Shown here piece by piece: positions 36,002-47,698 of a DNA stretch of 64,000 nucleotides (its first letter is position 1; each line of letters begins with the position of its first letter). The stretch spans positions 496,001 through 560,000 of the forward strand of contig JAIWNF010000018.1 in assembly GCA_025093555.1 (NCBI GenBank). The letters are read 5' to 3'. Source of the DNA: Circinella umbellata. Taxonomy: Eukaryota > Mucoromycota > Mucoromycetes > Mucorales > Lichtheimiaceae. Both the position numbers and the translations under genes were made by a program. Under the pieces are notes generated by a model. That model made no database searches, was not told the origin of the DNA, and worked only from the letters and a program-made list of their open reading frames with translations.

Positions 36002-37423
36002 ATGGGTGTAGAACCCACCAAAAAACGCATCAACACCACCATCACTAGTCCCTACAATACTCGGGCAGAAAAATCAGAAAAAGAGAAAAAACAATTAGAA
36101 AACCATAAAACCCAAGAAAAAAACATAAAAATAATGGAAAAAGAAAAACTTGCAGCTGGTTTCCTTGAGGAATTCCAAACCAATTTTGACCTAGCACAAC
36201 CGCAAATTAATTGTATCGCCTGCAAACAAATAGGTACTATAGTTATTGCTCCCGATACTAACGCGACATATAATCCCCCTGCACCTATGTTACACTGCAA
36301 TAATTGTGGTAGACATTTTTCCCACCCACAATTTTTAGAAATAATTGTGCACATTGCAACAATTATTAAAAATCACCAAGCTACAGCTGAACCCCAACCA
36401 GATAATATGATGGATACTTTTATTCATAATTTTCCTCAACTGCCTGACTACCTTCAAGCTATTCACAAAAGATTGGATAAGCATGACGAATTATTTGCCG
36501 ATCTTATTAAATTACGTGAAAAGGTAACAAAACTCACTGATGCTAATAATCACCTCCAACAAAAAAATGAAAAACTAGAACGCGAACTTGCCACTTTACG
36601 TGGCACAGAAAAAATTAACCCCTCTACTGACTCCCATGCATCAAAATATGCTTCCGATACAGATAGCAGCAACACTAATAATAATATTAGTAAAGATAAC
36701 CACAACAAAAATAATTCCTCACCATCAGCAGCAACAACAGCAAAATCACCTACCCCATCTTATGCTCAAATGACAGCACGAAAAGTTACTAATAAAAAAC
36801 CAACTACACGTCAAGTTCAAGCAGCAGCCCGCAAATTAGCACCATCAACCCAAAGTGGATTTAAATTTGTATACCTTCACCAGCATCACCGTATGACAAT
36901 TAAACAATTACGCGACATTCTCCGTAAACTCAAAATTGACAACTCTCGGATCCTTGATATCCATTTTCCAGATCGTGGTGTAGTAGGTATTTTGATTCAT
37001 AATAATTATGAATCAGACCTTACTGCTCAACTCAACCGTCGTGGAGTTCAGCTCCATAATTCATTTGATCCATGTCATCCTGACATTGTTCGTGATCCTG
37101 AATTTAAAGATAAATCAACTGAAGAACGTACTGTACAAGCTAAAATTATCTTTAGTAATACATGCAACCGCGCCATCAGCTTTATCAAGATCCCCCATAT
37201 CAAACTTGCTGTTGCACGTAATTTCCTTCAACAAGAATGGATTTCCGAAACTGATCTTCAATCACATCTGGCACCCGTAAAAAACATCGACACAACTGCA
37301 TTAGCTGCTGCTAATGCTTTACATCCCAATAGTCCCTCACCACCACCTCCTGAATCCATTGATTCTGATGATGCAATGGATATTACCTCAACTCACGATA
37401 CCACAACTACCACCACCATCTAA
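36002..37423 (+). CDS. LINE ORF1 protein (zinc ribbon and coiled coil)
   Basis: An intact 473-aa frame. Two CxxC pairs near residues 70-100 (CIACKQIG... LHCNNCGRHF) form a likely zinc ribbon, followed by a heptad-like coiled coil (residues 150-200, KLREKVTKLTDANNHLQQKN). A Ser/Thr/Asn-rich linker then leads to a basic conserved domain (VYLHQHHRMTIKQLRDILRKL) that may bind nucleic acid. Known role of LINE ORF1 proteins: coat element RNA and act as nucleic-acid chaperones. The stop is 8 nt before the ORF2 ATG, an arrangement that suggests coupled or reinitiated translation. Confidence 0.8.
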   Translation: MGVEPTKKRINTTITSPYNTRAEKSEKEKKQLENHKTQEKNIKIMEKEKLAAGFLEEFQTNFDLAQPQINCIACKQIGTIVIAPDTNATYNPPAPMLHCNNCGRHFSHPQFLEIIVHIATIIKNHQATAEPQPDNMMDTFIHNFPQLPDYLQAIHKRLDKHDELFADLIKLREKVTKLTDANNHLQQKNEKLERELATLRGTEKINPSTDSHASKYASDTDSSNTNNNISKDNHNKNNSSPSAATTAKSPTPSYAQMTARKVTNKKPTTRQVQAAARKLAPSTQSGFKFVYLHQHHRMTIKQLRDILRKLKIDNSRILDIHFPDRGVVGILIHNNYESDLTAQLNRRGVQLHNSFDPCHPDIVRDPEFKDKSTEERTVQAKIIFSNTCNRAISFIKIPHIKLAVARNFLQQEWISETDLQSHLAPVKNIDTTALAAANALHPNSPSPPPPESIDSDDAMDITSTHDTTTTTTI

Positions 37424-37430
37424 AAAAAAT

Positions 37431-40400
37431 ATGAATAATAATATAAATATAAATCAAAACATTACTATTACTATATTTAACACCAATGGCCTCGAAAAAC
37501 AAACAATTAATACAATAACATCAACACTATCATCAACTACATTATTATTTTTAACAGAAACCTGGTTATTATCCCCTAGCCGTATACCAACAACTTGGAT
37601 TCAACATCACACATATGGTAAGAAAGTAGATAATTCCTATCGCGGGTCGATGGGAATATCATTACCTGTGCATCCTAATTGTCCCTATCCTGTCACCCTT
37701 CTCCCAACTTCCTCTCCGTATATTTTATCATGTCAGGTAGCTGGATATTCAATCCAGTGCTTATATCTCCCCCCTCCAGGTCATGGCACCCTTTCAAATA
37801 TAGATGCTATAGAAATAATGTCACAATTACCACTAACCACTAACCATAATCAAAACGGTACCATTATTTGTGGTGATATAAATGCACACAACAAACAACT
37901 ATCAGGAGATAAAAAAGACACTAACCGAGGACTTTATTTGAACAACTTTTTGATCGAACATGGTTTTCAATGCCTCAATAGTACTTACGCATATGGTGAA
38001 CCAACCTTTATAAAACAAGATAACAGCGGACGACTTTCAACAAGTATTGTAGATCTATTTCTCCGCAATGAGCCCTTAGATCAGGTAAGTATGCATGTTC
38101 ATAACGAGGCTGGCCTTGATTCCGATCATCGTCCAGTAAGCATCACCTTTGTTCTCTCATCCAACATACCTATTATCCCACCACAAAACCATCCTCGACG
38201 TCTTTGGAAGCTTGGTAAACTAGTGGATCCAGTAAAACTCGAACAATATAAAGAACTATGTCGCTTCAACATCGAACCAATATATAATCAAATTAATCAT
38301 TCTCTGGACAATAATGACATTCAACCTGATTTGGATCAACTCACTGCTGATTTGAATTTTTGTATCCATAATGCTCTTGACAACTCTATGAGTACTAGCC
38401 ATCCAATTAAAACAGGTAATAAATGGTTCTGGAATGATGATCTTGAACGCGCATTCAACAACGCGAGCATTGTTATCGACAATGGACTCGTCATACTGGC
38501 CTTTTAAAAGCAGAATGGTATGATAAACATCAAGCAGCCTCCATTAATTTCAAGTCCATGGTTCGTCACCGTAAATATGTCACCTGGCGCGGATTCACTC
38601 ACAAATTATCTACCGATGACTTTACTCGAACAACAGCTACAATAAAACGAATCCGCCAACATAGAACTAAAAGTCAACCATTTAGTGATCCCTCTGGTCC
38701 TGCTGCTGCCTCTACTAAAATGGCTTGTCATTTGGAAACTGTTTTTGCTGGCCAATACCAGCCAAATTTTCGTGCTGGTCCACCACCTCGTCCTTCTGGT
38801 CCACACCAAATTGATGATGATTGTCCGTTTACAATTGATATCATTGAAGATGCATTAAAATCAGTAGCTCGTAAAAAGGCTCCTGGTTTAGATCAACTCC
38901 GTGCCGAAATATTTTCGCCTAATATTTCTATCATTGCTTCTACTATTACCGCTCTTTTTCAACTTTGTTGGAAATGGTCTCATACACAAATTTTTTGGCG
39001 TGTGGCTCAAGTTATCCAATTCACAAAAAAGGTGACCATACTGACCCAAAAAACTTTAGACCTATTAGCTTGACTTCGGTCTTGCGAAAAGTCATGGAAA
39101 TATGTCTCTCTCCTTCTCTTCATAGCAATTCACTGCCATTAGACGTTGCCCAAGGCGGTTTTCCGGAGCAACGCTCTACTCTTGATCAAGCATTGTGTTT
39201 ACACGAACTGTCAATCCGCCATGCTCGTATTGCTGGTCAAGCCCCGGCTATCTGTGTATTGGACATTGTCTCTGCATATGATACAGTCGATCGTGCTGTT
39301 ATTTGGCGCGTTCTTGAATGTGATGTTCCTCCTCCTCTTCTTGGCCTTCTACAGAGTCTATTTGATGATGTATATATTGAAGTCCTCATTTCAGGCCATG
39401 TATCTCGTCGATTTTCTCCTAATACTGGTGTCCTTCAAGGCTCCATTTTATCTCCACATTTGTATTCTCTTTATATTAATTCATTACCTCAAAAACTGCG
39501 CGAACCTTTATATCCAACTGATTCTGATCTTAATTCTGATTTTCTTCCCTCTCCTATTTGTAGTCCATCCACTCGTCCGATTGCTGGCCACTGGATCAAT
39601 GCATTATTATACGCTGATGATGTTGTTCTTATTGCTTCACCTGACATCATGCCTCACCTACTTGCTCGTGCAGAACAACATTCATTACAACGTGGATATA
39701 GATGGAACCCAGCAAAATGCATCGTCATCAATTCTGATCCATCAACATCATCAACACCACTCACTTATATGGTCAGCCACTTATCACCGCATCCACCTTC
39801 ACCTACCTTGGTAGTCCCTTCAATAATAAGGGTACCATTGACACATCACTCCTCATCCAGCGCAACATTGACAGCACCATGCAAGCTATGCGTATACTCC
39901 ACCAACTTGGTTGTAGTCCTGCTGGTTTCCCTCGTCACCTTTCTATCCAACTTTACAAGCAATTCATCCGTCCAAAATTCGAATATGGATTAGCAATTGC
40001 CCGTTTCCGTAAAATTGATGCTCAAAAACTGGATCGTGCACAAGATAATTGTCTTCGGATGTTATTTGGTGGTCATGGTACTGCTTCAACACTTGTTTTC
40101 CGGCACATGGGTAATATGCCCACTATGTCTGAACGTATTACTACTCTTGGTGCCAAGTTTATATCTCGTTTATCCTATCTACCAGATGACTCATTTATCA
40201 CTATTTTAAAACCATTTTTCACCAACAAACGTTTCCACCAGCTACCGAAATTACAACAAAACAAGCTCTGGCTTTCTTTACCTGAGCCTCGTGATTCTCT
40301 TCCTCCTGGGGCGCTTAAAACAGCTATTCGTGAAATGCGTCTTCACCATCACACCCAAAATAGTAATGCAACAAAGGGAAATATACTAATCTCAGCATGT

Positions 40401-40968
40401 CGTTCCCAAATTGGCGTCGATCCGATCCTTTGGTTACCAATGACTGCAAGAGAAAGGACTCGTCTCATCCCCTGGCGGATGGGATGGCTACCTGGAAAAC
40501 CACAACTCTGTTCAATTGCTCTACTACACGCACAAGTCGTCATTATTTGATTGATTGTCTTGATGCTGCTACTCGTCTTGGTGTTGATCCATCACGTGAA
40601 CCCAATCCTATCGATTTTCTGCTCAACCGCCTTCCTCGCCGTCAACCATCTCCTCGTCCACTAACTGCAGCTCCTCACCCTGCTGGCTCACTTTATCACA
40701 ACTTATGCTTGATATTGACTCTATATGTCATCCAGAAGAAGACTTCACCACATCACAAACTGATCCAGAACTTGGACAGCAATTCCTACAATGGCTCGAC
40801 AACCGCATTTCACCTTCACCTTCACCATCCGATTCCAACACCATTTCCGCCATTCCTAATTCCAACGATTCACACTTTAACGATTCTGACGATCTCAACA
40901 ACTCCGATTCCAACATTCCTTCCAACTCACATAATGCAGATCCTTTGGTCACTTTGGCGAGCGGGTAA
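37431..40968 (+). pseudogene. LINE ORF2 (APE endonuclease and reverse transcriptase), frameshifted
   Basis: Begins MNNNININQNITITIFNTNG and contains an APE-type endonuclease (LTETWLL, CGDINAHN, DSDHRPVS near 38125). A reverse transcriptase follows, with FRPISLTSVLRKVME, AYDTVDRAVIW, GVLQGSILSPHLYSLYIN and the catalytic YADD at 39610-39621. A C-terminal Cys/His knuckle ends TSRHYLIDCLDA. Frame changes occur near 38463, 39017, 39768, 40505 and 40690; most look like single-base indels (for example CCA to CA before ATTCACAAAAAAGG). Each segment keeps high similarity to functional LINEs, so decay looks recent. The product would nick target DNA and prime reverse transcription there. Confidence 0.85.
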
Positions 40969-41248
40969 GACTTTTTCTTTTTCCTCGTTAGTATATATAT
41001 TTGTAGCAAAAAAAAAAAAAAAAAAAAAAAATTATTATTTTATCTCCCCCCTTATTTAGTTTCAACTATCAGTGCATATTTTTTCTTTTCTATCGCTTTA
41101 CCCTACATTACTTTTTTTACCTTATTTCTTGCGCACAGAGGTTTTTCATGCAATTACTGTGACATTACTTAGTCTTTTGCCTGGGCGAGCATTATGTCCA
41201 GTTCTTAACGCGGCTATATAGTCCCTCTTAATAAAATCAATCATTTCA

Positions 41249-41265
41249 ACTATACTATCACGGCT
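41249..41265. repeat. LINE target-site duplication, right copy
   Basis: Exact second copy of the 17-bp sequence at 34766-34782. It carries only the first 16 nt of a tRNA-His gene, so it is not a functional tRNA. Following bases (CCAGATGAT) resemble the bases after the left copy (TCTGATGAT). Confidence 0.75.
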
Positions 41266-43271
41266 CCAGATGATAGACCAAGGTTTTAGTTACATGATAT
41301 AGCTATGAATAATATGCTATAATGAAGATATAATTTTTTAGTTTCAAAGGGTTAGGTATAGTAATAAAAGATTATTAGAATAGGAATATATTAAATTATA
41401 TTATATGATAGAGTTCTCTTTAATAATATATATATATATATATATATAATAGTTACTACTATATATTTACTTTTATTTTATATAACTATAATTAAATAAA
41501 AAATAGACCTAATAGAAATTTTTGATACCTCTTCAGAAATATATACTTATAAATACTATATGAAAATAATAAAATTATTATAAGCAATGAATTGTATTGA
41601 TAGTTGATTGATTGTATTATAATGCTTGATATAATTGATATATAAAATAGATAAACTCAATAGCTTGTTTTTCATTTATACTTATTACTTTTTTTAATAA
41701 AAAATGAAGTTATTAAACCATAATAAAATAAAATAAATGCTAATAATATAAGTATAGCTATTATATAGTAGTGTTATCAAGGTAAAATAAATAGCATCCA
41801 AGTAAGAAAGAGTTTAGCTTTATCCATTTTATTATCATTATAAATAGCTATGAAGAGGTGCTTTATTCTTATTTGTTTTTCACTACACACCTAAAGGTCC
41901 AAATGTTCAAATTTGGTATTTGTTTACTTCAAGCATTAATATTATTGGCTAAAGCCTACGGATTTGTTATTTTTTGTTAGTTGGGGGTTGGATTTCAACA
42001 GGGAACCGAGTGAACTAGGGGGGTCCATTGAAGATTTGCATATTCTAGAGACCATTTATCACACGCTATGCAGTGAATTTTTTGAAAAAATTCATTTGTT
42101 CTTCAGTTAATACTAATAGTAAAAAAGAATTAATAAATGGACAAAAAAGTTGATACAGTGATTAAATATAAAATATATATAAGGACGGAGAAGATACTTA
42201 AAGGTAAATAGGTATAAAAGAAAAAAAATGATGATAATAGAAAATGTACTAGTACTGTATAAAAATAAAGATGGGTGATAATTGAATAGAGAAAATATTA
42301 TGAAGGCTGTAAAGCATGACAATTAATAAAAGTTGTTAGAGAGCATATACCATAAACTACCGAACTTGTTTATATTGATAATGTTATATTCTCTATTTTC
42401 ACAATGGGTCTGTAAATCGACTACTTCAATCAAAGTTACTTATATATAGGACGCAGCTCTTATAAATTGAAATTTAACTTGAGGAATTTTATTTTTGCTT
42501 CTTTTCTCCTTTTTCTCCACTTTTCTCTTTTATAGATTTTCCGTCCTTATTTGAATACAGTATCTTGGGTAACTATTGAAACTTTTCCGTATATTATTGA
42601 GCAATAATTTATACATCTGTACTATCAGGTATACTTACTACAGAATATTTCAGTTTTTTAGTTTCCTAACAAGCTTCTATAATTTCCAAGTGACTGAAAA
42701 GTAAGTGTTTAAAGCATATTGTTTAACGTAGTATGATACTATAATAATGGATACTAATAATATAAATTTGTATTATAGAATGTTTTTTCATTTAACAAAT
42801 AGACATAATGGTAAGTTTTAAGAGTTCAAAAATATTACTTGTAGTATCTTTATAGGGTATACAAGTTTTGAAGAGATAAAATAGTAGTACGTATGTAATG
42901 ATAGCTAATAAATACATATGTCTCTATCTTGGCGAACTTTTATGTTTACCATTTTATTTGTAGATTCAATGTTAATATAGAATTTTTATAAATTATGATA
43001 ATAGCTCTAGTAAATTTTTTTTGATTTTTATCACAAAAAGAGTGCAAACTGCACGAAAATGCTATGTCCAATAAGGCAATTGTTTATGGTGCCTGTGTTT
43101 ATATAAACAAATCCATTCAGACCATTGGGTGTGTATTGTTATTGTTGTACGAAATGTGTTGTCCTATTTTAATGCGTCAATTTGTTTCTGGTTTTTCCGC
43201 TAATAAGTTTTCTTTTCTTTTCTTTTCTCTTCTTTTTTTTCTATAAGGCGCGTAGACTTTTGTTCCATCTG
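41266..43271. other. Gene-free AT-rich stretch right of the LINE
   Basis: Very AT-rich with an (AT)n run at about 41426-41448. No coding frame with credible composition. The last 250 nt hold the promoter and leader of glucosidase II beta. Confidence 0.55.
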
Positions 43272-45704
43272 ATGGCCCCATTAAGATACACTTTACCTTG
43301 TATTCTAGCTGCAGTGGCACTTGTTCAAGCTTCAACCTTACGAGGTGTTGCACCTGAACGTAATGAAACAATTGCAAAAAAAAAAACCTAATAATTATAA
43401 CACCGTAATTATATACTTTATACAGACTGTAGAAGCGATAAAACCATTGACATAAATTTCACTTGGTATATTCCTTTTTCTTCATAGAGCAACCACTTTA
43501 TACACCAGAGTCAGACGGTCAATGGGAATGTCTCGACAAGTCAAAAAAGATTTCTTTTACAGCAATTAATGACGACTATTGCGATTGTCCTGATGGCTCT
43601 GATGAACCAGGTAATATACAAAGAGAATGAGAGAGGGAGGGAAAAAAATTTATTGCTTGACGTGTTGCTTATAGAAAAGAGCTATAATTAATAAATCTAA
43701 CTTTTTCTTTGTTGGAAATAAAAGGTACCTCGGCTTGTCCAAATGGTATATTCTATTGTCAAAATGAGGGTCATATCGCTGCTTATATCAAATCATATGC
43801 TGTCAACGATGGTGTATGTGGTACGTTTTTTATATTTCTTTTTTTTTCTGCCGTTGATCAATTATAATATACAAAACCAAAGAGTATTTAGGAAAGGTTT
43901 CTGTTCAATAACTATAATATATATACAGACGAAGTATGTTGTGATGGATCAGATGAAACTAGTGGATTGATTACTTGCCCAAATCGATGTAAACAAGCTG
44001 CTACAGAATATGCACGCGAACAAGCAGCATTACATAAGATTCATAGTGCAGGTATTCTTGCCAAACGTAAACTTATTCAACAAGGACAAGAAATCGTCAC
44101 ACAATGGCAAGAAGAAAAATCAAAATTAGAGGATGAGTTAGTTATTAAACGTGCTGAATTAGACCGTCATCAACGTAAGTTAATCATATATTTATTACAC
44201 ATTTTATATATGAATTTGATCGAGAGCTTTATAATAATAATATAAATCTAAACATAAATATGTATGTTTTATAATATAGGTGAAATCGACGGATTAGAAG
44301 ACGACGCAAAAAGACATTTGAGCAAAAAATCATCTTCTAAAAAATCAAAATGTCCTCCATGCGATATTAACACGCTTCGTGATCATATTCAAACACTTGA
44401 AGATGAAGTCGAAACCTTGGTGACCATTTTAAAGGATATGAAACGTGATCATAATCATAACTTCCACGATATGGCTGTTAAAGCTGCCATCGCTGGTTAT
44501 GATGATTTTATTGATGGTTACGATGAATTAAAGGCAGATATCAACAACGATTTGAATAATTATATTACTTCTGATCAAAGTGCTTTTGAAATACATGATG
44601 ATGAAAGTGAAGAAGAAAATGTAGAAGTAGACCAAGATACACCTGAGAAAGCTGGTAAGTTATCTATTAATATGAAATTATAGTAACAATTGTGATGGTA
44701 TTTTTTTCATTTGATAAATTATTATTTTTATATCTTATGCTAAAATGATCCCTTGCTAAAAAAAAAAGGTAAAGTATCTTTTGTGCAAATATTATTGAAA
44801 AAAATCTCCAATGTAATCCCACCTGATTGGAGAGGCCTAATCCCATTAGAAAGAAGCGAAAATAACGTCGGTCTTAAAAGCGAAGGTTCAGGTGGGAATT
44901 CTTTGGATATGAACTTATTTTTTCTGGCTTGATGTAGCAAAAACGACAATGGAAAAAAGAAAGATAAACTGATATATAATCTTATATATTTTAGCTCTGG
45001 AAGCGGCCAAGAACATTCATGGTAAAATTAAAGATACCATTCAAGAAGCCGAAAGAAAACTAAATATAATTAATGATGATCTTGCCAAGGATTATGGCAA
45101 ACAACATGAATGGCTTAAGCTTAAGGATGTTTGTACTGAAAAAAATGAAGGCGAGTAAGTATTATTCTTATTAACCAGTATTTATTGTATTGTATTTTAC
45201 TGTTATAAATGTTGGCCATCTGATTGTTTTTTATCTTCTCCATCTCCCTTATTCGTAACATAGATACACCTATTCAGCCTGTATCTTTGGTGATGCTTAT
45301 CAAAAATCCAATAAAGACGGTGCACGCGTGAAATTAGGGTGAGTCGAAAAAAAAATCCAGTGAGTCTCTTTTGTCATACTATAGCACAATATTGATCCAT
45401 TATGAATTTTTTTCTGTATATTAGTCGTTTTGAAAAGTTTTTGGACGATGACCATACGAAACAAATTTATTCACGAGGTACCAAGTGTTGGAATGGTCCT
45501 GAACGTAGTGTTCGTGCTACTTTTGAATGTGGTGGTGAAACAGAGATTCTTGAAGTAACCGAGCCAGAAAAATGTGAATATCAATACAGAATGAAGACTC
45601 CTGCTGTATGTCCTATTCCTGAAGAAGTGAACAAAGAACAACCCATCGCAACACATGCAAAAGGAGATAGTAAACCGAATGGTGTTGTTCACGAAGAATT
45701 GTAA
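43272..45704 (+). CDS. GTB1: Glucosidase II beta subunit
   Basis: Nine exons (43272-43359, 43488-43610, 43725-43820, 43929-44174, 44280-44654, 44769-44891, 44995-45154, 45264-45338, 45425-45704) encode 521 aa with exact phases. Signal peptide at residues 1-22 ([14 protein letters not shown]). Two LDLa-like Cys clusters follow ([28 protein letters not shown]), then long charged coiled coil, acidic stretch, and a C-terminal MRH lectin domain ([13 protein letters not shown]... CWNGPERSV... [13 protein letters not shown]). The protein ends HEEL, a variant of the HDEL ER-retrieval signal. Known role: with the catalytic alpha subunit, it trims glucose from N-glycans in the calnexin cycle; the MRH domain reads mannose. 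Its 3' flank touches the duplicated HEL2 segment 134 nt after the stop. Confidence 0.95.
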
Positions 45705-45837
45705 AATCAAATAGTAATAAAATGAGAGTAAACGGCACAAAGAGTATTAATATAAACAAACACATTGGATATTTCTGAACGTAAAGAAAGCCTTGAACGA
45801 AGAGCTAATAATTGTTACTAGTGTATAAATAAAAAAG

Positions 45838-46863
45838 AATGTTACGGTAGAAAAAAACGTATATTTTTTTGGGAGTAGCCATTCTGATAATTTGCTCTTA
45901 TTTTTAGGCTTAATATCAGAATTTTTTATTTTCTTTGTGTATGCAGACCACATCATAAACCTTTTTTATTGTTCAGTATTGTCAATGTCGTGATGGTTAC
46001 AACTATCTACAATTCAAAAAGGACTATATTATATCCTACTAATAACGCATGATTGCACTCTGTCTTTTAAAATATATATATTTTGACATATAACAATGAC
46101 ATTATTCTCGTATTATCAGTACTTTGAGTAAGAAGAAAGGGCCAACGTATAAAAAACAACTAAAAACACAACACCCTAGACGAGGTATATTTGTATGAAT
46201 TAAGTGTTGTTGATGGAGTATCATTCAAGCATTTCTTAGATTTACACATAGCAACAAAAGAGTATAAGAAGTTTTATAGGTCCAACGCATTTCTATATAC
46301 ATATACATTATTTGAAACATACGCAGCATATCTAAAATAAGGTATCATTTCCAAAGATTTTGAAAAAAATGTACTGCGGATAAAAGAGCAAGAAAGAATA
46401 AAAACCGCAGCAACGGTTCTAATTAAGTAATAAGCTTTTTAAGTATAAATAATCCCCGAGAAAAAAAGTCCCCATCAAAATATTTTTAACTTAATTATCA
46501 TATACCTCTTAGATATATATTTCTTTCAGTTCTCCCTCTTATAGATTATATACGAGTAAGTGCTGATATCTTTAAATTATCTTCATGTTTATATGTGTAT
46601 GGATATCCATATCTGGCTATAACTACTTTTTTTTTTTTTTTTGCGGAGGAAAAAAGTTTATTTTGACTGGTTGATCTCAACTTTAAAAAAAATATACATG
46701 GATTTTTTCCTCGTCTTTTTGTGCCTTGTTTACTTTTTACCCAAAGTTCAAATCTAATCCACTGAAAAAATAGTTAACATGAATTCAGAGAATAAGGAAA
46801 ACAACAACAACAACAATAGTAGAAAAGACGATAGTAAACCAAAGAACAATCGTTTTAATAATA

Positions 46864-46898
<35 letters not shown>

Positions 46899-47034
46899 GG
46901 CGAAGGTTCTACTGTTTCTAAAAAGAATAGCAGCAATTATAATAGACGTAAACCAAACAAGGCCATTGTTAAAAACAATAACAAGGAAGAATCGAAATCA
47001 GTGGAAAAACCATTAAAAGAAGAGAAGAAACAAG
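45838..47034 (+). repeat. Direct repeat, copy A: HEL2 promoter and first codons
   Basis: 1197 nt that match 56501-57727. The 941 nt upstream of the ATG appear identical base for base, with a constant offset of 10663. The coding part differs only by 30 nt (10 codons) missing in the Gln tract here. The repeat ends abruptly inside codon 86, where it joins transposase sequence. Confidence 0.95.
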
Positions 47035-47429
47035 AATCTGGAATTCTAAGCACTGGAACCGTTACTGGTCACTACATCAGCTTTTTAAAGGAAACATTAG
47101 ATGAAATGGATAAACATCCACATATGAAAGGGCATCATTTGATTATGGACAACGCCCCGATACACACTTCCAATGATATTGCAAAATATGTTGAGTATCG
47201 TGGATATCGATGTGCATATCTTCCTTCATATTCCCCTGAGCTCAATCCAATAGAACGATTTTGGTCTGTTGCAAAGAGTAAGATGAAACGTCAACGGTTC
47301 TTACAACAGGAGACCTTATTGACAAGAATCCGTGAAGCATGTAATAATGTAAAACCAACAGACTTTATTGGATTCGTTTCTCATTCACATAGATGTTTAG
47401 ATAAGTGTCGTAGAAAAGAGAGCCTGTAA
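46779..47429 (+). CDS. Chimeric ORF: HEL2 N-terminus fused to DDE transposase C-terminal domain
   Basis: An uninterrupted 216-aa frame. Residues 1-85 are the disordered Asn/Gln/Lys-rich start of HEL2, sharing its promoter copy. Residues 86-216 are the C-terminal half of a Tc1/mariner-IS630-like transposase (DDE_3 type): GHYISFLKETLDEM, the second catalytic Asp in LIMDNAPIHTS, and the Glu in YLPSYSPELNPIERFWS. The helix-turn-helix region and the first catalytic Asp are absent, so it cannot transpose by itself. HEL2's RING and zinc fingers are also missing. If transcribed from the duplicated promoter it could make a soluble fusion; whether it does anything is unknown. It could equally be a neutral by-product of the rearrangement. 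Confidence 0.8.
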
Positions 47430-47698
47430 AGCTACAGCGACGTCAGGTAATAAATAACAACGTAAGTATAAAAGGTAAGTGATTTTTATTTATTTATTTA
47501 TAGACGAATCATCAAAATTTATAAAAAATAATGCTCAAAAAGCTCTTTATCAAAAAGCTTGAATCAACCTTCATAATGTAGCTTCTAAAAACAGGCGACA
47601 TGTATACTTAAGCGGGCGCCATCAATTTTACATTAATTTTGCTGCCAAGCGACATTAAATTTGAGTTTCACTGTGGACACACCCCTCAGGCACCCTTA
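47035..47698 (+). mobile_element. Tc1/mariner-like element, 3' half with right terminal repeat
   Basis: Holds the transposase C-terminus and stop (47429), then about 270 nt to an end that reads, from outside in, TA-AGGGTGCCTGAGGGGTGTGTCC on the minus strand. The outer TA fits Tc1/mariner target choice. The left half and left end are absent, replaced by the HEL2 copy. Confidence 0.65.

Larger units (their letters stand above)
34783..41248 (+). mobile_element. LINE non-LTR retrotransposon integrated at tRNA-His, ORF2 decayed
   Basis: About 6.47 kb between the two 17-bp direct repeats. It has a ~1.2-kb 5' region containing a perfect 13-bp hairpin, ORF1 (zinc ribbon plus coiled coil), ORF2 (APE endonuclease, reverse transcriptase, C-terminal Cys/His knuckle), a 24-nt A run at 41008-41031, and a further 217 nt to the repeat. 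The two-ORF layout and ORF1 architecture resemble the L1-like LINEs reported from Mucoromycota centromere flanks (Grem-LINE1). At least five frameshifts in ORF2 mean this copy cannot move by itself. Confidence 0.85.

Noticed and set aside
41249..41265. A second tRNA-His gene
   Set aside because: Only the first 16 nt match; there is no anticodon arm, T-arm or 3' acceptor strand. It is the right target-site duplication.
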